Positions 10,576 through 19,015 of a stretch of DNA of 64,000 nt are shown piece after piece; position 1 is the first letter of the stretch; every line of letters starts with the position of its first letter. Made by a program: the position numbers and the translations under genes. Source of the stretch: Marinobacter sp. LV10R510-11A (GTDB lineage Bacteria > Pseudomonadota > Gammaproteobacteria > Pseudomonadales > Oleiphilaceae); assembly GCF_900215155.1 (NCBI RefSeq), contig NZ_LT907980.1, positions 3,968,001 to 4,032,000 of the forward strand, read 5' to 3'. The notes under the pieces were generated by a model that did no database searches, had not been told where the DNA came from, and was given only the letters and a program-made list of their open reading frames with translations.

Positions 10576-13326
10576 ATGAAGATAGAAGTTGCACTAAATA
10601 AGTCTGCCTCAACTAAAGAGAGAGGCGATCTTCTGGAAGCGCTAACTGAAAAACTCTTAACAGCGCAGTCGTATGAAGTTATCAAGGAAATAAGATTTAC
10701 TGCTGTAGAGTTAGACTTGTTATGTCGTCACAAGATCAGTGGCAAAGAAATATATGTAGAGTGCAAGGCATACCGGGATAAAAACATTGATGCAAATATT
10801 CTCAAGAACCTAGCTGGTACACTTATCTTTAAGGACTATTCAGAAGCGTGGCTTATCGGTACTGGCGACTATGGAAAAGAAGCAAAAGGTTTCGTTAAGG
10901 AATGGCAAGATAAACCTAAAGAGCAAGCAACAAAGTTAAGTTTTTATGATCCTGCGAAAGTTATTGAGTCACTTATTAGTGCGGGCGTAATAAAAAATCG
11001 TCCAGAGGATAAAGCGGAAGAATATGCTGGTAGTGAAAACCTGATAGGTGAGTGGGTTTTATTGGTTACAAAATATGGAATGTTTTGGGCTGCTGCAACA
11101 TTGTCAGGTGGTATTCCTTCTGGAGTTATATGCTATTACGCAAATAACAATGAATTACTAATCGACCCCAAACTGCTGGAAAACCTTTCTGAAACAGATA
11201 CTAGCTTAAATAAGCTCGACTTTACTCTGATGAAAAGCCAGGCCACTAGAACTACTGAAATAGAAACAACTAAAGTAGTAGACGTTGTTCAAGTACAAAC
11301 TGGCGAGGCATGGACTGATTATAGACCCGCTAGACCTCGAGATTTTGTCGGTAGAACGAAAGATATAAATTACATCTTTGATTTTTTAAAAAACATTAAA
11401 GAGAAGAAAACAAGCACTCGGATTTTTGCCATAACAGGGAATTCCGGGATGGGGAAAAGTTCATTTATTGCCAAACTAAAAAGTAAGGCAGACAATTATC
11501 AGAATAAGAATAAATTTTTTGTTTTCCCCGTTGATGTTCGTGCAGCTACAGGCCCCGAGTATATTTATTCCTCATTATTGAATGCATTGAAAAGCGCACA
11601 AAACTCTGGTTTTGGAGATGGAAATATTAATCTGATTCTATCTGATGTTGGTAGTCCGCTTAACTCTGAAACTATTAGGAAATTTTTAGAGTCATTAGAA
11701 CCAAAAAACCAGATTGTAACATTGGTTTTTGATCAGTTTGAAGAGCTGTATTCTAAGCCAGAGCTATTTGAAGTGTTTGAAAAAGCCAAGTCATTGTTAC
11801 TAAATGCAGCATCTATAAAGCTTAATTTTTGCTTAGGCTTTGCTTGGAAAACCGATAGTACAACTCATAGTGAACACCCAGCATATTTCTTTTGGCATCA
11901 ACTTTCAGATTATCGTGTCACTAGAAAATTAGTGCCTTTTTCTGATGGTGAGTCCGGCGCTGCAATAAGTATATTTGAGAAAGAAATTAATCAGAAGTTA
12001 CACACTGACTTGAAGCACAACTTGATCGCAAGTAGTCAAGGTTATCCATGGCTCCTGAAAAAGCTGTGCATTCACCTTTATGGGAAAATAGAAAATGGAT
12101 TTGATCAGAACGACTTGCTAGAGAATAAGCTAGATATTGCAAGTTTGTTTGAAGAAGATATTGACGAGCTTGAGCCAGGTGAGGCAGCTTGTTTAAAGCT
12201 AATAGCGCAACGAGCACCAGTTGACTGGTTTGAAATAATCGAAACATCTGGCCCCGATACTTTAAAGTCACTTATTAACAGACGTTTGGTTATTAGGAGT
12301 GGTGATCGACTAAATGTCTACTGGGATATTTTCAAAGAGTACATTTTAACAGGAAATGTTCCAGTTATACCTTTGAGGTATCTCCCATCTACTGACTTTT
12401 CATCATTATATAAAGTGGTTAGATATCTTGACCATGAGATAAAACTTTCAGTACATGATTTAGCCGGCAAAGCAACACTGTCTGAAGGAACGATTCAAAA
12501 TATCGGTTCTGATATGGTTATGTTTGGTGTTGCTAATAGGGAGGGTGGTCTTTATTCGCTTAGTGAAGATATCATAGATAGCAATGAAGCCAATATTCTA
12601 AAAGCCATACGAGAGAAGTTCAAAAAGCATGCTTTTACCCATGCTTTTAAAGGAAAAGCTTCCCGCTCTGCTGTGACGGTTAATGCTCTAATTGAAACTC
12701 TGAAACAATTATTTCCAGACAACAAATATGCTGAAAAAACATGGCATAGCTATACAGTTAGGCTTTGTCGGTGGTTAGAGTTATGCGGATTTATCGAGGT
12801 TTCAGGCAATGGCTGGGTATACCGTGATCAGGGGGATGTCGTTACTGAAAGGCTAAAGTTAGAACGGAGACGTAGAAAGAGTAATATATTTACTGCCCCA
12901 GCATCACCAGCCTTAGTCTTAGAAACATTAAATTGGCTGAAAGAAAAGGGAGAAGTCGATAAAGAAGAAGAGAAGCCGAAAGGCTATCGGAATGCACTTG
13001 CAGTTCTAAAGCGATTTGAACTTGTTGTCATTGAAAAAAATAATTACATGTTAGCGCTAGATAGAATTAATAAGTTCTCAAACTATAGTGAGGCTATTTG
13101 GATAAGTGCAAATTCTGAAAGTATTCTTCTAGAGGTTGTAAAATTGATTGAATCAAATAAAGCTGTTTCAGGAAAAGATATTGGAAATGTCTTAGCTGAT
13201 AAGTATGACCTTTCTTGGGCTGAGGCTTCCAGAATAAGAAATGGCGGTTCGATTAGGCAGTGGGCCCTTTGGTTGTACGAAGGAAAAGTTAATTCTGAAA
13301 TACCTAAATGTCCTGGACGAACGTGA
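10576..13326 (+). CDS. Mrr-like nuclease fused to a STAND-type P-loop ATPase (candidate defence protein)
   Basis: A 916-residue protein. Residues ~14-110 form an Mrr-type PD-(D/E)XK nuclease: RGDLLEALTEKLL (Glu21), ELDLL (Asp47), YVECKAY (Glu62, Lys64). Residues ~265-500 form a STAND-like ATPase: an FVGRTKDI lead-in, Walker A GNSGMGKSS (288-296), Walker B LVFDQFEEL (Asp386), and SQGYPWLLKKLCIHLY typical of the helical part. The C-terminal ~400 residues carry helical, probably winged-helix modules and no known repeat. The nuclease-plus-STAND plan recalls Avs antiphage proteins. The AT-rich composition differs from the core genes, and an attC-like site follows directly. Function in defence is inference. 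Confidence 0.75.
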   Translation: MKIEVALNKSASTKERGDLLEALTEKLLTAQSYEVIKEIRFTAVELDLLCRHKISGKEIYVECKAYRDKNIDANILKNLAGTLIFKDYSEAWLIGTGDYGKEAKGFVKEWQDKPKEQATKLSFYDPAKVIESLISAGVIKNRPEDKAEEYAGSENLIGEWVLLVTKYGMFWAAATLSGGIPSGVICYYANNNELLIDPKLLENLSETDTSLNKLDFTLMKSQATRTTEIETTKVVDVVQVQTGEAWTDYRPARPRDFVGRTKDINYIFDFLKNIKEKKTSTRIFAITGNSGMGKSSFIAKLKSKADNYQNKNKFFVFPVDVRAATGPEYIYSSLLNALKSAQNSGFGDGNINLILSDVGSPLNSETIRKFLESLEPKNQIVTLVFDQFEELYSKPELFEVFEKAKSLLLNAASIKLNFCLGFAWKTDSTTHSEHPAYFFWHQLSDYRVTRKLVPFSDGESGAAISIFEKEINQKLHTDLKHNLIASSQGYPWLLKKLCIHLYGKIENGFDQNDLLENKLDIASLFEEDIDELEPGEAACLKLIAQRAPVDWFEIIETSGPDTLKSLINRRLVIRSGDRLNVYWDIFKEYILTGNVPVIPLRYLPSTDFSSLYKVVRYLDHEIKLSVHDLAGKATLSEGTIQNIGSDMVMFGVANREGGLYSLSEDIIDSNEANILKAIREKFKKHAFTHAFKGKASRSAVTVNALIETLKQLFPDNKYAEKTWHSYTVRLCRWLELCGFIEVSGNGWVYRDQGDVVTERLKLERRRRKSNIFTAPASPALVLETLNWLKEKGEVDKEEEKPKGYRNALAVLKRFELVVIEKNNYMLALDRINKFSNYSEAIWISANSESILLEVVKLIESNKAVSGKDIGNVLADKYDLSWAEASRIRNGGSIRQWALWLYEGKVNSEIPKCPGRT

Positions 13327-13328
13327 TA

Positions 13329-13402
13329 GCCTTAAAAAAGCGCAGCTGTCGGACAAGTTTTTCCGCTACGCTCCAAGCTTGCCGCAGAGCTCGGCATTAG
13401 GC
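13329..13402 (+). repeat. attC-like site 1 (after the Mrr-STAND gene)
   Basis: Starts GCCTTAA and ends GCATTAGGC, with imperfect arms between. The inner pair GGACAAG / CTTGCC has one unpaired A, the kind of extrahelical base expected in attC. It lies directly after the stop codon and before the next ribosome-binding site, the normal cassette layout. Confidence 0.6.
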
Positions 13403-13421
13403 ATACGATCAAGGAGACTGA

Positions 13422-14033
13422 GTGAAAGTTTTTCATTTTATGAAAAAGCAACATGCGGTGAGAAATCTTGAGACGTCGCGCCTTAAAGTTGCGACTTTAG
13501 ATAGCATGAATGACCCGTATGAGTTCTTTCTTAACTTTGACGGCGCCTCCCAGGGCAATCTTGAAAACTTTAAAGAACATTTCACTAAGAAGGCTGGTTT
13601 TTTGTGTTTCTCGAGAAATCTAAATGATCCTGTTCAGTGGGCCCATTATGCAGAAAACCATCGAGGAATTTGTTGGGAATTTGATATTCCAGAGCATATC
13701 TTACAAAAGATTGAATATCTTAAGGTACCGATTAGCTTGAAAGAAGAAGGCGAAGGTTGGCGCGATAATTTGGTGAAGGCTACGCTTTGCAAATACGAAG
13801 GATGGTCTTACGAAAAAGAATACAGAATTCTGGTGGACTTAGAATCTGAAGAAGTTACTCGCGAATCTGGACTTCACTTTGTCAAACTTGAGAAGGTGGT
13901 AGCGCCAACCCGAGTTTATACTGGCATTCGCTGTAAGCTATCTGCCGACGAGAAAGAACTTTTTAAGCGCAAAGGCCTTGAAGTGGTTCGAATGGTTCAA
14001 GACCAGAGGTCTTTTTCCATCATACAAGCCTAA
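13422..14033 (+). CDS. DUF2971 family protein in an integron cassette
   Basis: A 203-residue protein with a GTG start at 13422 behind AAGGAG (13411-13416). The block DPVQWAHYAENHRGICWEFDIP and the later YEGWSYEKEYRILVDLE are the hallmarks of DUF2971, a soluble family of unknown function. Members turn up often in mobile and defence-rich regions; no catalytic role is established here. The cassette is compact: an attC-like site 20 bp before and another overlapping its stop codon. The recognition is good at family level, the role unknown. Confidence 0.75.
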   Translation: MKVFHFMKKQHAVRNLETSRLKVATLDSMNDPYEFFLNFDGASQGNLENFKEHFTKKAGFLCFSRNLNDPVQWAHYAENHRGICWEFDIPEHILQKIEYLKVPISLKEEGEGWRDNLVKATLCKYEGWSYEKEYRILVDLESEEVTRESGLHFVKLEKVVAPTRVYTGIRCKLSADEKELFKRKGLEVVRMVQDQRSFSIIQA

Positions 14034-14113
14034 CCAGTGCATAAAGTTTGTTACGACTCTTTGGGCTTCCATCGGGCGGCCTTGTCAGGCCTCCACTTAT
14101 GCAGGCATTAGTC
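14028..14113 (+). repeat. attC-like site 2
   Basis: GCCTAAC (14028-14034) pairs with GCATTAGTC (ends 14113). Inner arms GTGCATAA / TTATGCAG are complementary over GCATAA, with a spacer between. It overlaps the DUF2971 stop codon. The right core has one mismatch to GTTRRRY. Confidence 0.65.
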
Positions 14114-14131
14114 GCCGCATATGGATATTTT

Positions 14132-14710
14132 ATGTGTTCATCAGAAATAGACGCGGCTGCAATTGCTGCTAATTCAGCGATAGTCTCTGCTGTCGTAGCT
14201 GGATGTGTTGCTTTTGTCGTAGGTATTTTCACGGTTTACTATGCAAATCGGCGAAATCGCGAAAACATCTATGCTTCATCGGTAATACAAGAGCGCGCTA
14301 AGTGGCGTGATGAGATGAGGGAGCACGTTTCAAATTTTATAAAATTATCTCATCAGCTAATTATTTTAGAAATACCTTTTGTAAGTCCTGAATTGCGAAG
14401 CACTAAGTCTCAAATAGCACTTAGGTTGAATCCTAGCTTGGATGATAAGCATAAAATAGACCAAACCCTGCTCAGGTCGCTCGGTTTTTCGCTCAAGTAT
14501 CTCGCCGATAGTGATATAAATAGACTATCAGAAATGCTTATCCTAATCGAGCAAGGCACACAGCTGCTCATAAAACAAGAATGGGAAAAATCAAAGGACG
14601 AAGCTGGTTACCACAAAAAACTGGAAGAAAACTTCAAAAGTGAGAGTGAAGTCAAGCTAGCAATCGAATCTATCACTGCCAAAGTAACGAATCTCGAAAA
14701 TGCAGCCTAA
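14132..14710 (+). CDS. Membrane-anchored hypothetical cassette protein
   Basis: A 192-residue protein from the ATG at 14132, chosen because it lies just after the attC-like site; an upstream start would run through that site. One N-terminal membrane helix (about residues 11-36, IAANSAIVSAVVAGCVAFVVGIFTV) is followed by YYANRRNRE and a charged, mainly helical cytoplasmic domain (KWRDEMREHVSNFIKLSHQL). The shape, one helix plus soluble helices, is common in cassettes and small defence-island proteins. No family was recognised. Its 3' end runs into a truncated attC and an IS91-type element. Confidence 0.6.
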   Translation: MCSSEIDAAAIAANSAIVSAVVAGCVAFVVGIFTVYYANRRNRENIYASSVIQERAKWRDEMREHVSNFIKLSHQLIILEIPFVSPELRSTKSQIALRLNPSLDDKHKIDQTLLRSLGFSLKYLADSDINRLSEMLILIEQGTQLLIKQEWEKSKDEAGYHKKLEENFKSESEVKLAIESITAKVTNLENAA

Positions 14711-14831
14711 TTACTGTTGAACTAAACCGCTTCGCGGTAGCGAGTAAGCTTGGAAGTTTCCTGCGAGATCAGGTGTCTTGACCGATACTTTTGATTAGCC
14801 CGAGTGGGCTTTCAAAAGAGGAGAGTTCGTC

Positions 14832-15683
14832 ATGACACCTTTACGTCAGACCATGATCCAAGCCATGTGCCAACATGGCTTTTCCCCCCGAACCCAGCAA
14901 AGCTACCTTTATGTGGTCACCGCGCTGGCTCGTTATTATCGGCGCTCGCCTGATCAACTGAAGGTTGAAGACTTACAGGTCTATTTCAACTATCTGGTTC
15001 AGGAGCGTTCCCTGTCACCGGCCAGTTGTCGTGTTTACCTCCATGGCATCCGGTTTCTGTATTTGAAGGTGCTGCACTGGGCGCACTTCGATGTCACTCT
15101 GGTGCTGCCGAAGCGACCTCAACGTATTCCCGAATTACTGACACGTCAGGAAGTTGCGCGCCTTTTGGCCGCTGTTCTTAACCCCAAGCATCAAGCTCTG
15201 TTATCCGTCACCTATGGATGCGGCTTGCGCGTCAGCGAAGCGGTCGCGTTGAAGGTGAAAGACATTGATGGTGAACGCCACCTGCTTCGAATTGAGCAGG
15301 GCAAGGGCGCCAAAGACCGGATGGTGCCTCTGGCTCCCGGGTTACTCCGGGTGCTTCGTCGCTATTGGCAGATTCGCCATCCGATGCTCTGGTTATTTCC
15401 CAGCGATTTACTCCCAGACAGACACCTTCACATCACCACGCCTCAGAAGGTCTACCACACAGCCAAGACAACCAGTGGCATTGAAAAATGCGGTGGCATT
15501 CATGCCTTGCGCCATGCCTACGCCACACACCAGCTGGAGCGGGGTTTGCCCATTCATGAGCTGCAACGGCTCTTGGGGCACAGCGATTTGCGCAGCACTC
15601 AACGGTATCTGCACTGGTTGCCAGGCGTTACACCTCAAAACGGGGGTCCGGCTGACCTGATCGCACATCTCGGAGGTGCATGA
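14832..15683 (+). CDS. Tyrosine recombinase (phage-integrase type) of the IS91-like element
   Basis: A 283-residue XerC/D-like recombinase. The N-terminal SAM-like arm (MTPLRQTMIQAMCQHGFSP, QQSYLYVVTALARYYRRSP) binds DNA. The C-terminal catalytic domain shows Arg in YGCGLRVSEAVALKVKDID, His-x-x-Arg in HALRHAYATHQLE, His in LLGHSDLRST, and the nucleophile Tyr in TQRYLHW. Such genes accompany the transposase in a subgroup of IS91-family elements; this is not an integron integrase (the IntI-specific patch is not seen). Its stop overlaps the transposase start. Confidence 0.9.
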   Translation: MTPLRQTMIQAMCQHGFSPRTQQSYLYVVTALARYYRRSPDQLKVEDLQVYFNYLVQERSLSPASCRVYLHGIRFLYLKVLHWAHFDVTLVLPKRPQRIPELLTRQEVARLLAAVLNPKHQALLSVTYGCGLRVSEAVALKVKDIDGERHLLRIEQGKGAKDRMVPLAPGLLRVLRRYWQIRHPMLWLFPSDLLPDRHLHITTPQKVYHTAKTTSGIEKCGGIHALRHAYATHQLERGLPIHELQRLLGHSDLRSTQRYLHWLPGVTPQNGGPADLIAHLGGA

Positions 15684-16804
15684 TGGCCGGTGCACTAACT
15701 GTCCAGACGATTCTAAACCGATTCCTTCCGGGTCAGACACTGGACAGCCACCGGCGCAAGGTCTGCGCCCGGTTAACGGGGTGCCGAACCGCCCGCATGG
15801 GCGGTATGGAAATGCGCTGTGATCATTGCGAGGCCCGCTCCATCTGTTATTACGGCTGCCGGGATCGGCATTGTCCGCAATGTCAGGGGCGAGCGAGTCA
15901 GCAATGGAGCGAACGTCAGCGATCCCTGTTGTTGCCGGTGCCTTACTTTCATCTGGTGTTTACGCTGCCCCATACCTTGAACGGCTGGGTTCAGCTCCAT
16001 CCCGACGTGGTCTATCGCTGTCTGTTCGCCGCAGTCTGGGACACGCTTAACCAGTTTGGGCGCAACACCCGGCACCTTGGCGGCGAGTTGGGCATGACGG
16101 CGGTGCTCCACACATGGGGACAGAACCTGAGCCGTCATGTTCACGTGCATTGCCTGATCCCCGGCGGAGTGTTGACCGGCAATGGTGATTGGCACAAAGC
16201 TAAAAGCCACTACCTGTTCCCGGTACGGGCTCTATCCCGGCGTTTTCGAGGGCGCATGGTGTCGTTGCTAAGAGCGTCGGTGAACGCAGGTGAGCTACAC
16301 CGGGTGACCCGCAACGGTGAGATTGATGGTGTGCTCGACGGCCTGATGCAGCAGGAATGGGTTGTCTACACTCGACACTGCCTGAACCAGGCCGAGAGCG
16401 TAGTGGATTATCTGGCTCGCTACACGCACCGAATCGCCATCAGCAATGGGCGCTTGTTGACGATGGAGGATGACCGGATCGCCTTCCGCTATAAGGATTA
16501 TCGAGATCATTCACGATTGAAGACCCAGTGGCTGGATGGCCAGGAGTTCGTACGGCGGTTCCTAATGCACATTCTGCCAAAAGGCTTCATGCGAATTCGC
16601 CATTTTGGCTACCTGAGCAATCGAACCCGGCGACGAAAATTGGCTGTTATCCGGCACTGCTTATCGCAGCCGCCCAAACCAGAAGCGACACCGGAAAGCC
16701 CAGTATCTCAGCGGTGCTGGCCCTGTCTCCTCTGTGACAACGGTCTGGTTCGCATGGTTCGCCAGATTCCACGGTTCAGAATAACGGCTGTGCCGACGGG
16801 TTAG
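15680..16804 (+). CDS. IS91-family transposase (HUH, Y2 type)
   Basis: A 374-residue protein, full length for the family. The N-terminal zinc-finger region is CDHCEARSICYYGCRDRHCPQCQG. The HUH metal motif is HVHVHCLIPGG (His-x-His near residue 155). The tyrosine helix region is YLARYTHRIAISNGRL, followed by FRYKDYRDHSR. It drives rolling-circle transposition, with single-strand nicking at the ori end. ATG overlaps the recombinase stop. It appears intact. Confidence 0.9.
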   Translation: MMAGALTVQTILNRFLPGQTLDSHRRKVCARLTGCRTARMGGMEMRCDHCEARSICYYGCRDRHCPQCQGRASQQWSERQRSLLLPVPYFHLVFTLPHTLNGWVQLHPDVVYRCLFAAVWDTLNQFGRNTRHLGGELGMTAVLHTWGQNLSRHVHVHCLIPGGVLTGNGDWHKAKSHYLFPVRALSRRFRGRMVSLLRASVNAGELHRVTRNGEIDGVLDGLMQQEWVVYTRHCLNQAESVVDYLARYTHRIAISNGRLLTMEDDRIAFRYKDYRDHSRLKTQWLDGQEFVRRFLMHILPKGFMRIRHFGYLSNRTRRRKLAVIRHCLSQPPKPEATPESPVSQRCWPCLLCDNGLVRMVRQIPRFRITAVPTG

Positions 16805-17063
16805 CTTCACGGCCTTCTTGATCCGCCGGGGGAAACCTACAGTTCTTAGTGAGCTGGATCTCTCTGCGGCCGAAGGCTGGAAAAACGGGTACCTGAGAGG
16901 TAATCTGAGGGGAATCACAACAAGGAACCGCCGCATGAAGGATCGAATGAGACCAAACCCCGCCGGCATTGCTCCGCGCCCGGCCCCAGATGTACCGTTC
17001 AGGCTTCGCCTCCAAATTACTTTATCCTTAGGCACCGTTCGATAGCTGCGGCGTTGGCGGCTT
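16805..17063 (+). other. Non-coding 3' part of the IS91-like element
   Basis: No gene supported. Expected to hold the ori terminus, which in this family lies several hundred bases past the transposase. It ends near CACCGTTC, and attC-like site 3 begins shortly after. Confidence 0.45.
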
Positions 17064-17122
17064 AGTCCAACAGACATTTAATGGTCATGCTGCGCACGAC
17101 CATTAAATGCTTAAGTGTTAGC
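17064..17122 (+). repeat. attC-like site 3
   Basis: TCCAACAG at the left core and GTTAGC at the right core bracket a strong hairpin: CATTTAATGGTC pairs with GACCATTAAATG, then CTTAAGTGTTAGC. It has the outer R and inner L arms with a short loop expected of attC. One of the clearest sites in the window. Confidence 0.75.
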
Positions 17123-17462
17123 TGGGTAGTGCGTTGTGCCTTTTGGGTGGCTGGGATGAATTGGCCTTGGCCGAAAACTGGCAGTCGAACCGGCAATTCC
17201 CGTGTTTTGCCAAGGCCGTCAGAATCCGCGTCGAGTGGGTGGCCAAAATCAGCCAGCGGTGTTGGTATAAAGGTCGATGTTCGTCGTGACCAGGTGTCCG
17301 CCGAAACCTGGTTCCTGACTTACCTGCTACTCTGAAGTTCAGGTTCGTCCACCGCTTTATTGGCGTTGGGTTCAATCACAGTGCATCGGCGGTTTCCGGT
17401 GCAAGGGCAGCGGAGTAGGCCGTCGTGTTGGTAGCCAAGGATCGGGTTTCACAGTTACCCAC
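17123..17462 (+). other. Cassette body without a clear intact gene, paralogue A
   Basis: The stretch lies between two attC-like sites. It aligns with the following cassette along its whole length, sharing blocks such as GTGCCTTTTGGGTGGCTGGG, GCCAAGGCCGTC and GTGCATCGGC. In one frame both encode GLG..., a CQGRxNP block and a common stop, but here a TGA interrupts after WLG. Either a decayed short gene or a structured non-coding cassette; I recall similar cassettes in Vibrio arrays but could not check. Confidence 0.55.
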
Positions 17463-17540
17463 AGCTAACAATGCCATCAAATTCGCTCCCTACGGTCGCC
17501 GGACGCTCGTAAACTCGCGCCGTTTATGGCGGCGTTAGCT
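17463..17540 (+). repeat. attC-like site 4
   Basis: AGCTAAC (17463-17469) pairs with GTTAGCT (17534-17540). Inner arms ATGCCATCAAA / TTTATGGCGGC pair with an offset. The central part is a GC-rich loop. Classic attC layout between two related cassettes. Confidence 0.8.
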
Positions 17541-17872
17541 GGGTTGGTATGGTTCCTTTTTGGTGGCTCGGTGCCAGTGGCCTTGGCTCAGATTTGGTAG
17601 CACAACCGCCATGTTTCGGTGATTGCCAAGGCCGTCGGAATCCGTGGTCTGTTTGGCAGCTTTATCGTTCATTGGCGCAGGCATAAAATTCGGTGCTCGT
17701 CGCGTGGGGCAGTCCACGCAAACTTGGGCCTGTGTCTGGTAATCTGGCGTTCAGGTTCGTTCACCGCATCATTTGCGGTGTTTTTGAACGTTGTGCATCG
17801 GCAGATTTTGGTGCAAGGGCAGCAGGCGGAATAGGCTATCATTTTGAGTGCCAAGGGCTGGGCTGTCAGTCT
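17541..17872 (+). other. Cassette body without a clear intact gene, paralogue B
   Basis: Related to the preceding cassette in sequence and order of blocks. The frame starting near CCTTTTTGGTGGCTC is open here for about 43 codons and ends QLYRSLAQA; the rest carries short frames in other registers that are not conserved between the two copies. Its 3' end, just before its attC, is interrupted by the IS30 element. Confidence 0.5.
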
Positions 17873-18971
17873 TGGATTCATAGAATAAGTGCAGCACTTT
17901 GGATGAACAGGTAGAGGTAGGAGGGCCGTTGCCGGTACCCTCATTCGCTTTACCTACCAAAGTGAAGAGAATCATGGGATACCGACAACTGACCCAGGCA
18001 CAACGATACCAGATTTCGGCCTTCTTGAGAGTAGGCTGGAGCCAGCGGAAAATAGCCCGGGAGATCAACTGCCACAGCTCGACCATCAGTCGGGAGCTAC
18101 GTCGTAATCGAAGCCTGACTGAATACGAGCCGATGGAAGCCAGTCGTTTGTCCATACATCGGCGCAAAGGAGCTCGCAAATCTCATAAACGAGCGCCCTC
18201 ATTGATAGATTGGGTGGCCAAGCAGATTCAGAGTGAATGGAGTCCTGATCAGATAGCCGGTTTTATGAGGCGAGTTGGCAGTATCCAAGTCAGCCATCAG
18301 TGGATTTACAATCTGATTTACCGGGACAAAATAGCAGGTGGCGACCTCTGGAGGTATTGTCGCTTGCCTTACCAGAGACGTTATCAGCGCCATCTTGCCA
18401 AGCGAGCCGGGTTAGGCAAGATCCCGAATCGCGTAGGCATTGAGTGCCGCCCTAAAGCCGTCGATGATCGCCTGCATATAGGCCACTGGGAAGGAGATAC
18501 AATCCTTCACGGGCATAAGAATTCAGGCGCGGTCACTCTGGTTGAAAGACGGTCCGGCTACCTGCTCGCAGGCTGTGTGCCGAAGCTGAAAGCCCACTTA
18601 GTTACAGATGTCATCATCCGTGAGTTAAGGCCGATCAGAGGGGCCGTACAGACGATGACACTGGACAACGGTTCTGAATTTTCGGACCACCAAACATTTA
18701 GCAAAGCGTTGTCGCTGACGTCGTATTTCTGTGACCCTTACCGGTCCAGTCAGCGTGGCTCCAACGAGAATACGAATGGCCTATTGAGGCAATACTTTCC
18801 GAAAGGCACTGACTTCGCCAAGGTGTCCAGAAAGGCAACCAGGCAAGCGGTGAACAGACTGAATAACCGACCACGAAAACGGCTGGGTTATCGCACACCG
18901 GCAGAAGTTTTCTGGGGCGAATACTCAGGAGGCTTGGATACGAGCGGTGCTGCACTTATTACTTGAATCCA
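17873..18971 (+). mobile_element. IS30-family insertion sequence
   Basis: About 1.1 kb bounded by imperfect inverted repeats: TGGATTCATAGAATAAGTGC at 17873 and the complement of a matching end finishing at 18971 (differences only around bases 9-12). One transposase gene. It sits just before the attC remnant of cassette B; no clear target duplication. Confidence 0.85.
17974..18966 (+). CDS. IS30-family transposase
   Basis: A 330-residue protein from ATG 17974. The N-terminal helix-turn-helix reads RQLTQAQRYQISAFLRVG followed by SQRKIAREINCHSSTISRELRRN. The DDE catalytic core has Asp in HWEGDTILHG, Asp in MTLDNGSEF, and Glu in the block GSNENTNGLLRQYFPKGTDF, which is typical of IS30. An upstream in-frame extension to 17899 crosses the left terminal region and is rejected. 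It appears intact. Confidence 0.93.
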   Translation: MGYRQLTQAQRYQISAFLRVGWSQRKIAREINCHSSTISRELRRNRSLTEYEPMEASRLSIHRRKGARKSHKRAPSLIDWVAKQIQSEWSPDQIAGFMRRVGSIQVSHQWIYNLIYRDKIAGGDLWRYCRLPYQRRYQRHLAKRAGLGKIPNRVGIECRPKAVDDRLHIGHWEGDTILHGHKNSGAVTLVERRSGYLLAGCVPKLKAHLVTDVIIRELRPIRGAVQTMTLDNGSEFSDHQTFSKALSLTSYFCDPYRSSQRGSNENTNGLLRQYFPKGTDFAKVSRKATRQAVNRLNNRPRKRLGYRTPAEVFWGEYSGGLDTSGAALIT

Positions 18972-18980
18972 GGAGTTACA

Positions 18981-19004
18981 CCCAGCTAATTACTGTTAAC
19001 TACT
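18981..19004 (+). repeat. Truncated attC remnant at the Pycsar cassette border
   Basis: CAGCTAATTACTGTTAACTA closely matches GCCTAATTACTGTTGAACTA at 14705-14724. Both follow a cassette and look like a left attC core followed by little else. Here the next gene starts within 20 bp, so the middle of the attC seems to be lost. Confidence 0.4.
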
Positions 19005-19015
19005 GCGGAGTCAGT

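Larger units (their letters stand above)
14723..17035 (+). mobile_element. IS91-family element with accessory tyrosine recombinase (boundaries approximate)
   Basis: Contains a tyrosine recombinase gene overlapping by 4 bp an HUH-type Y2 transposase gene. The left boundary is set after GAAC (14719-14722) and followed by a small hairpin CCGCTTCGCGG. The right boundary is set before GTTC (about 17036-17040). IS91-type elements insert next to GAAC/GTTC or CAAG/CTTG without target duplication, which fits. It splits a cassette: GCCTAATTACTGTT, the likely beginning of an attC, lies just left. About 240 non-coding bases follow the transposase. Confidence 0.7.

Noticed and set aside
10302..10601. 99-codon frame before the Mrr-STAND gene
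   Set aside because: Overlaps the start of a far better supported gene, has no ribosome site or motif, and unusual composition.
14832..15683. Tyrosine recombinase as the missing integron integrase
   Set aside because: It overlaps an IS91-type transposase gene and lacks the IntI-specific patch; it belongs to the insertion element.
17081..17335. 84-codon frame across attC-like site 3 and cassette A
   Set aside because: Runs through the attC and its register is not kept in the paralogous cassette.
17619..17834. 71-codon frame in cassette B
   Set aside because: Not matched by the paralogue in the same register; left as part of a possibly non-coding cassette.
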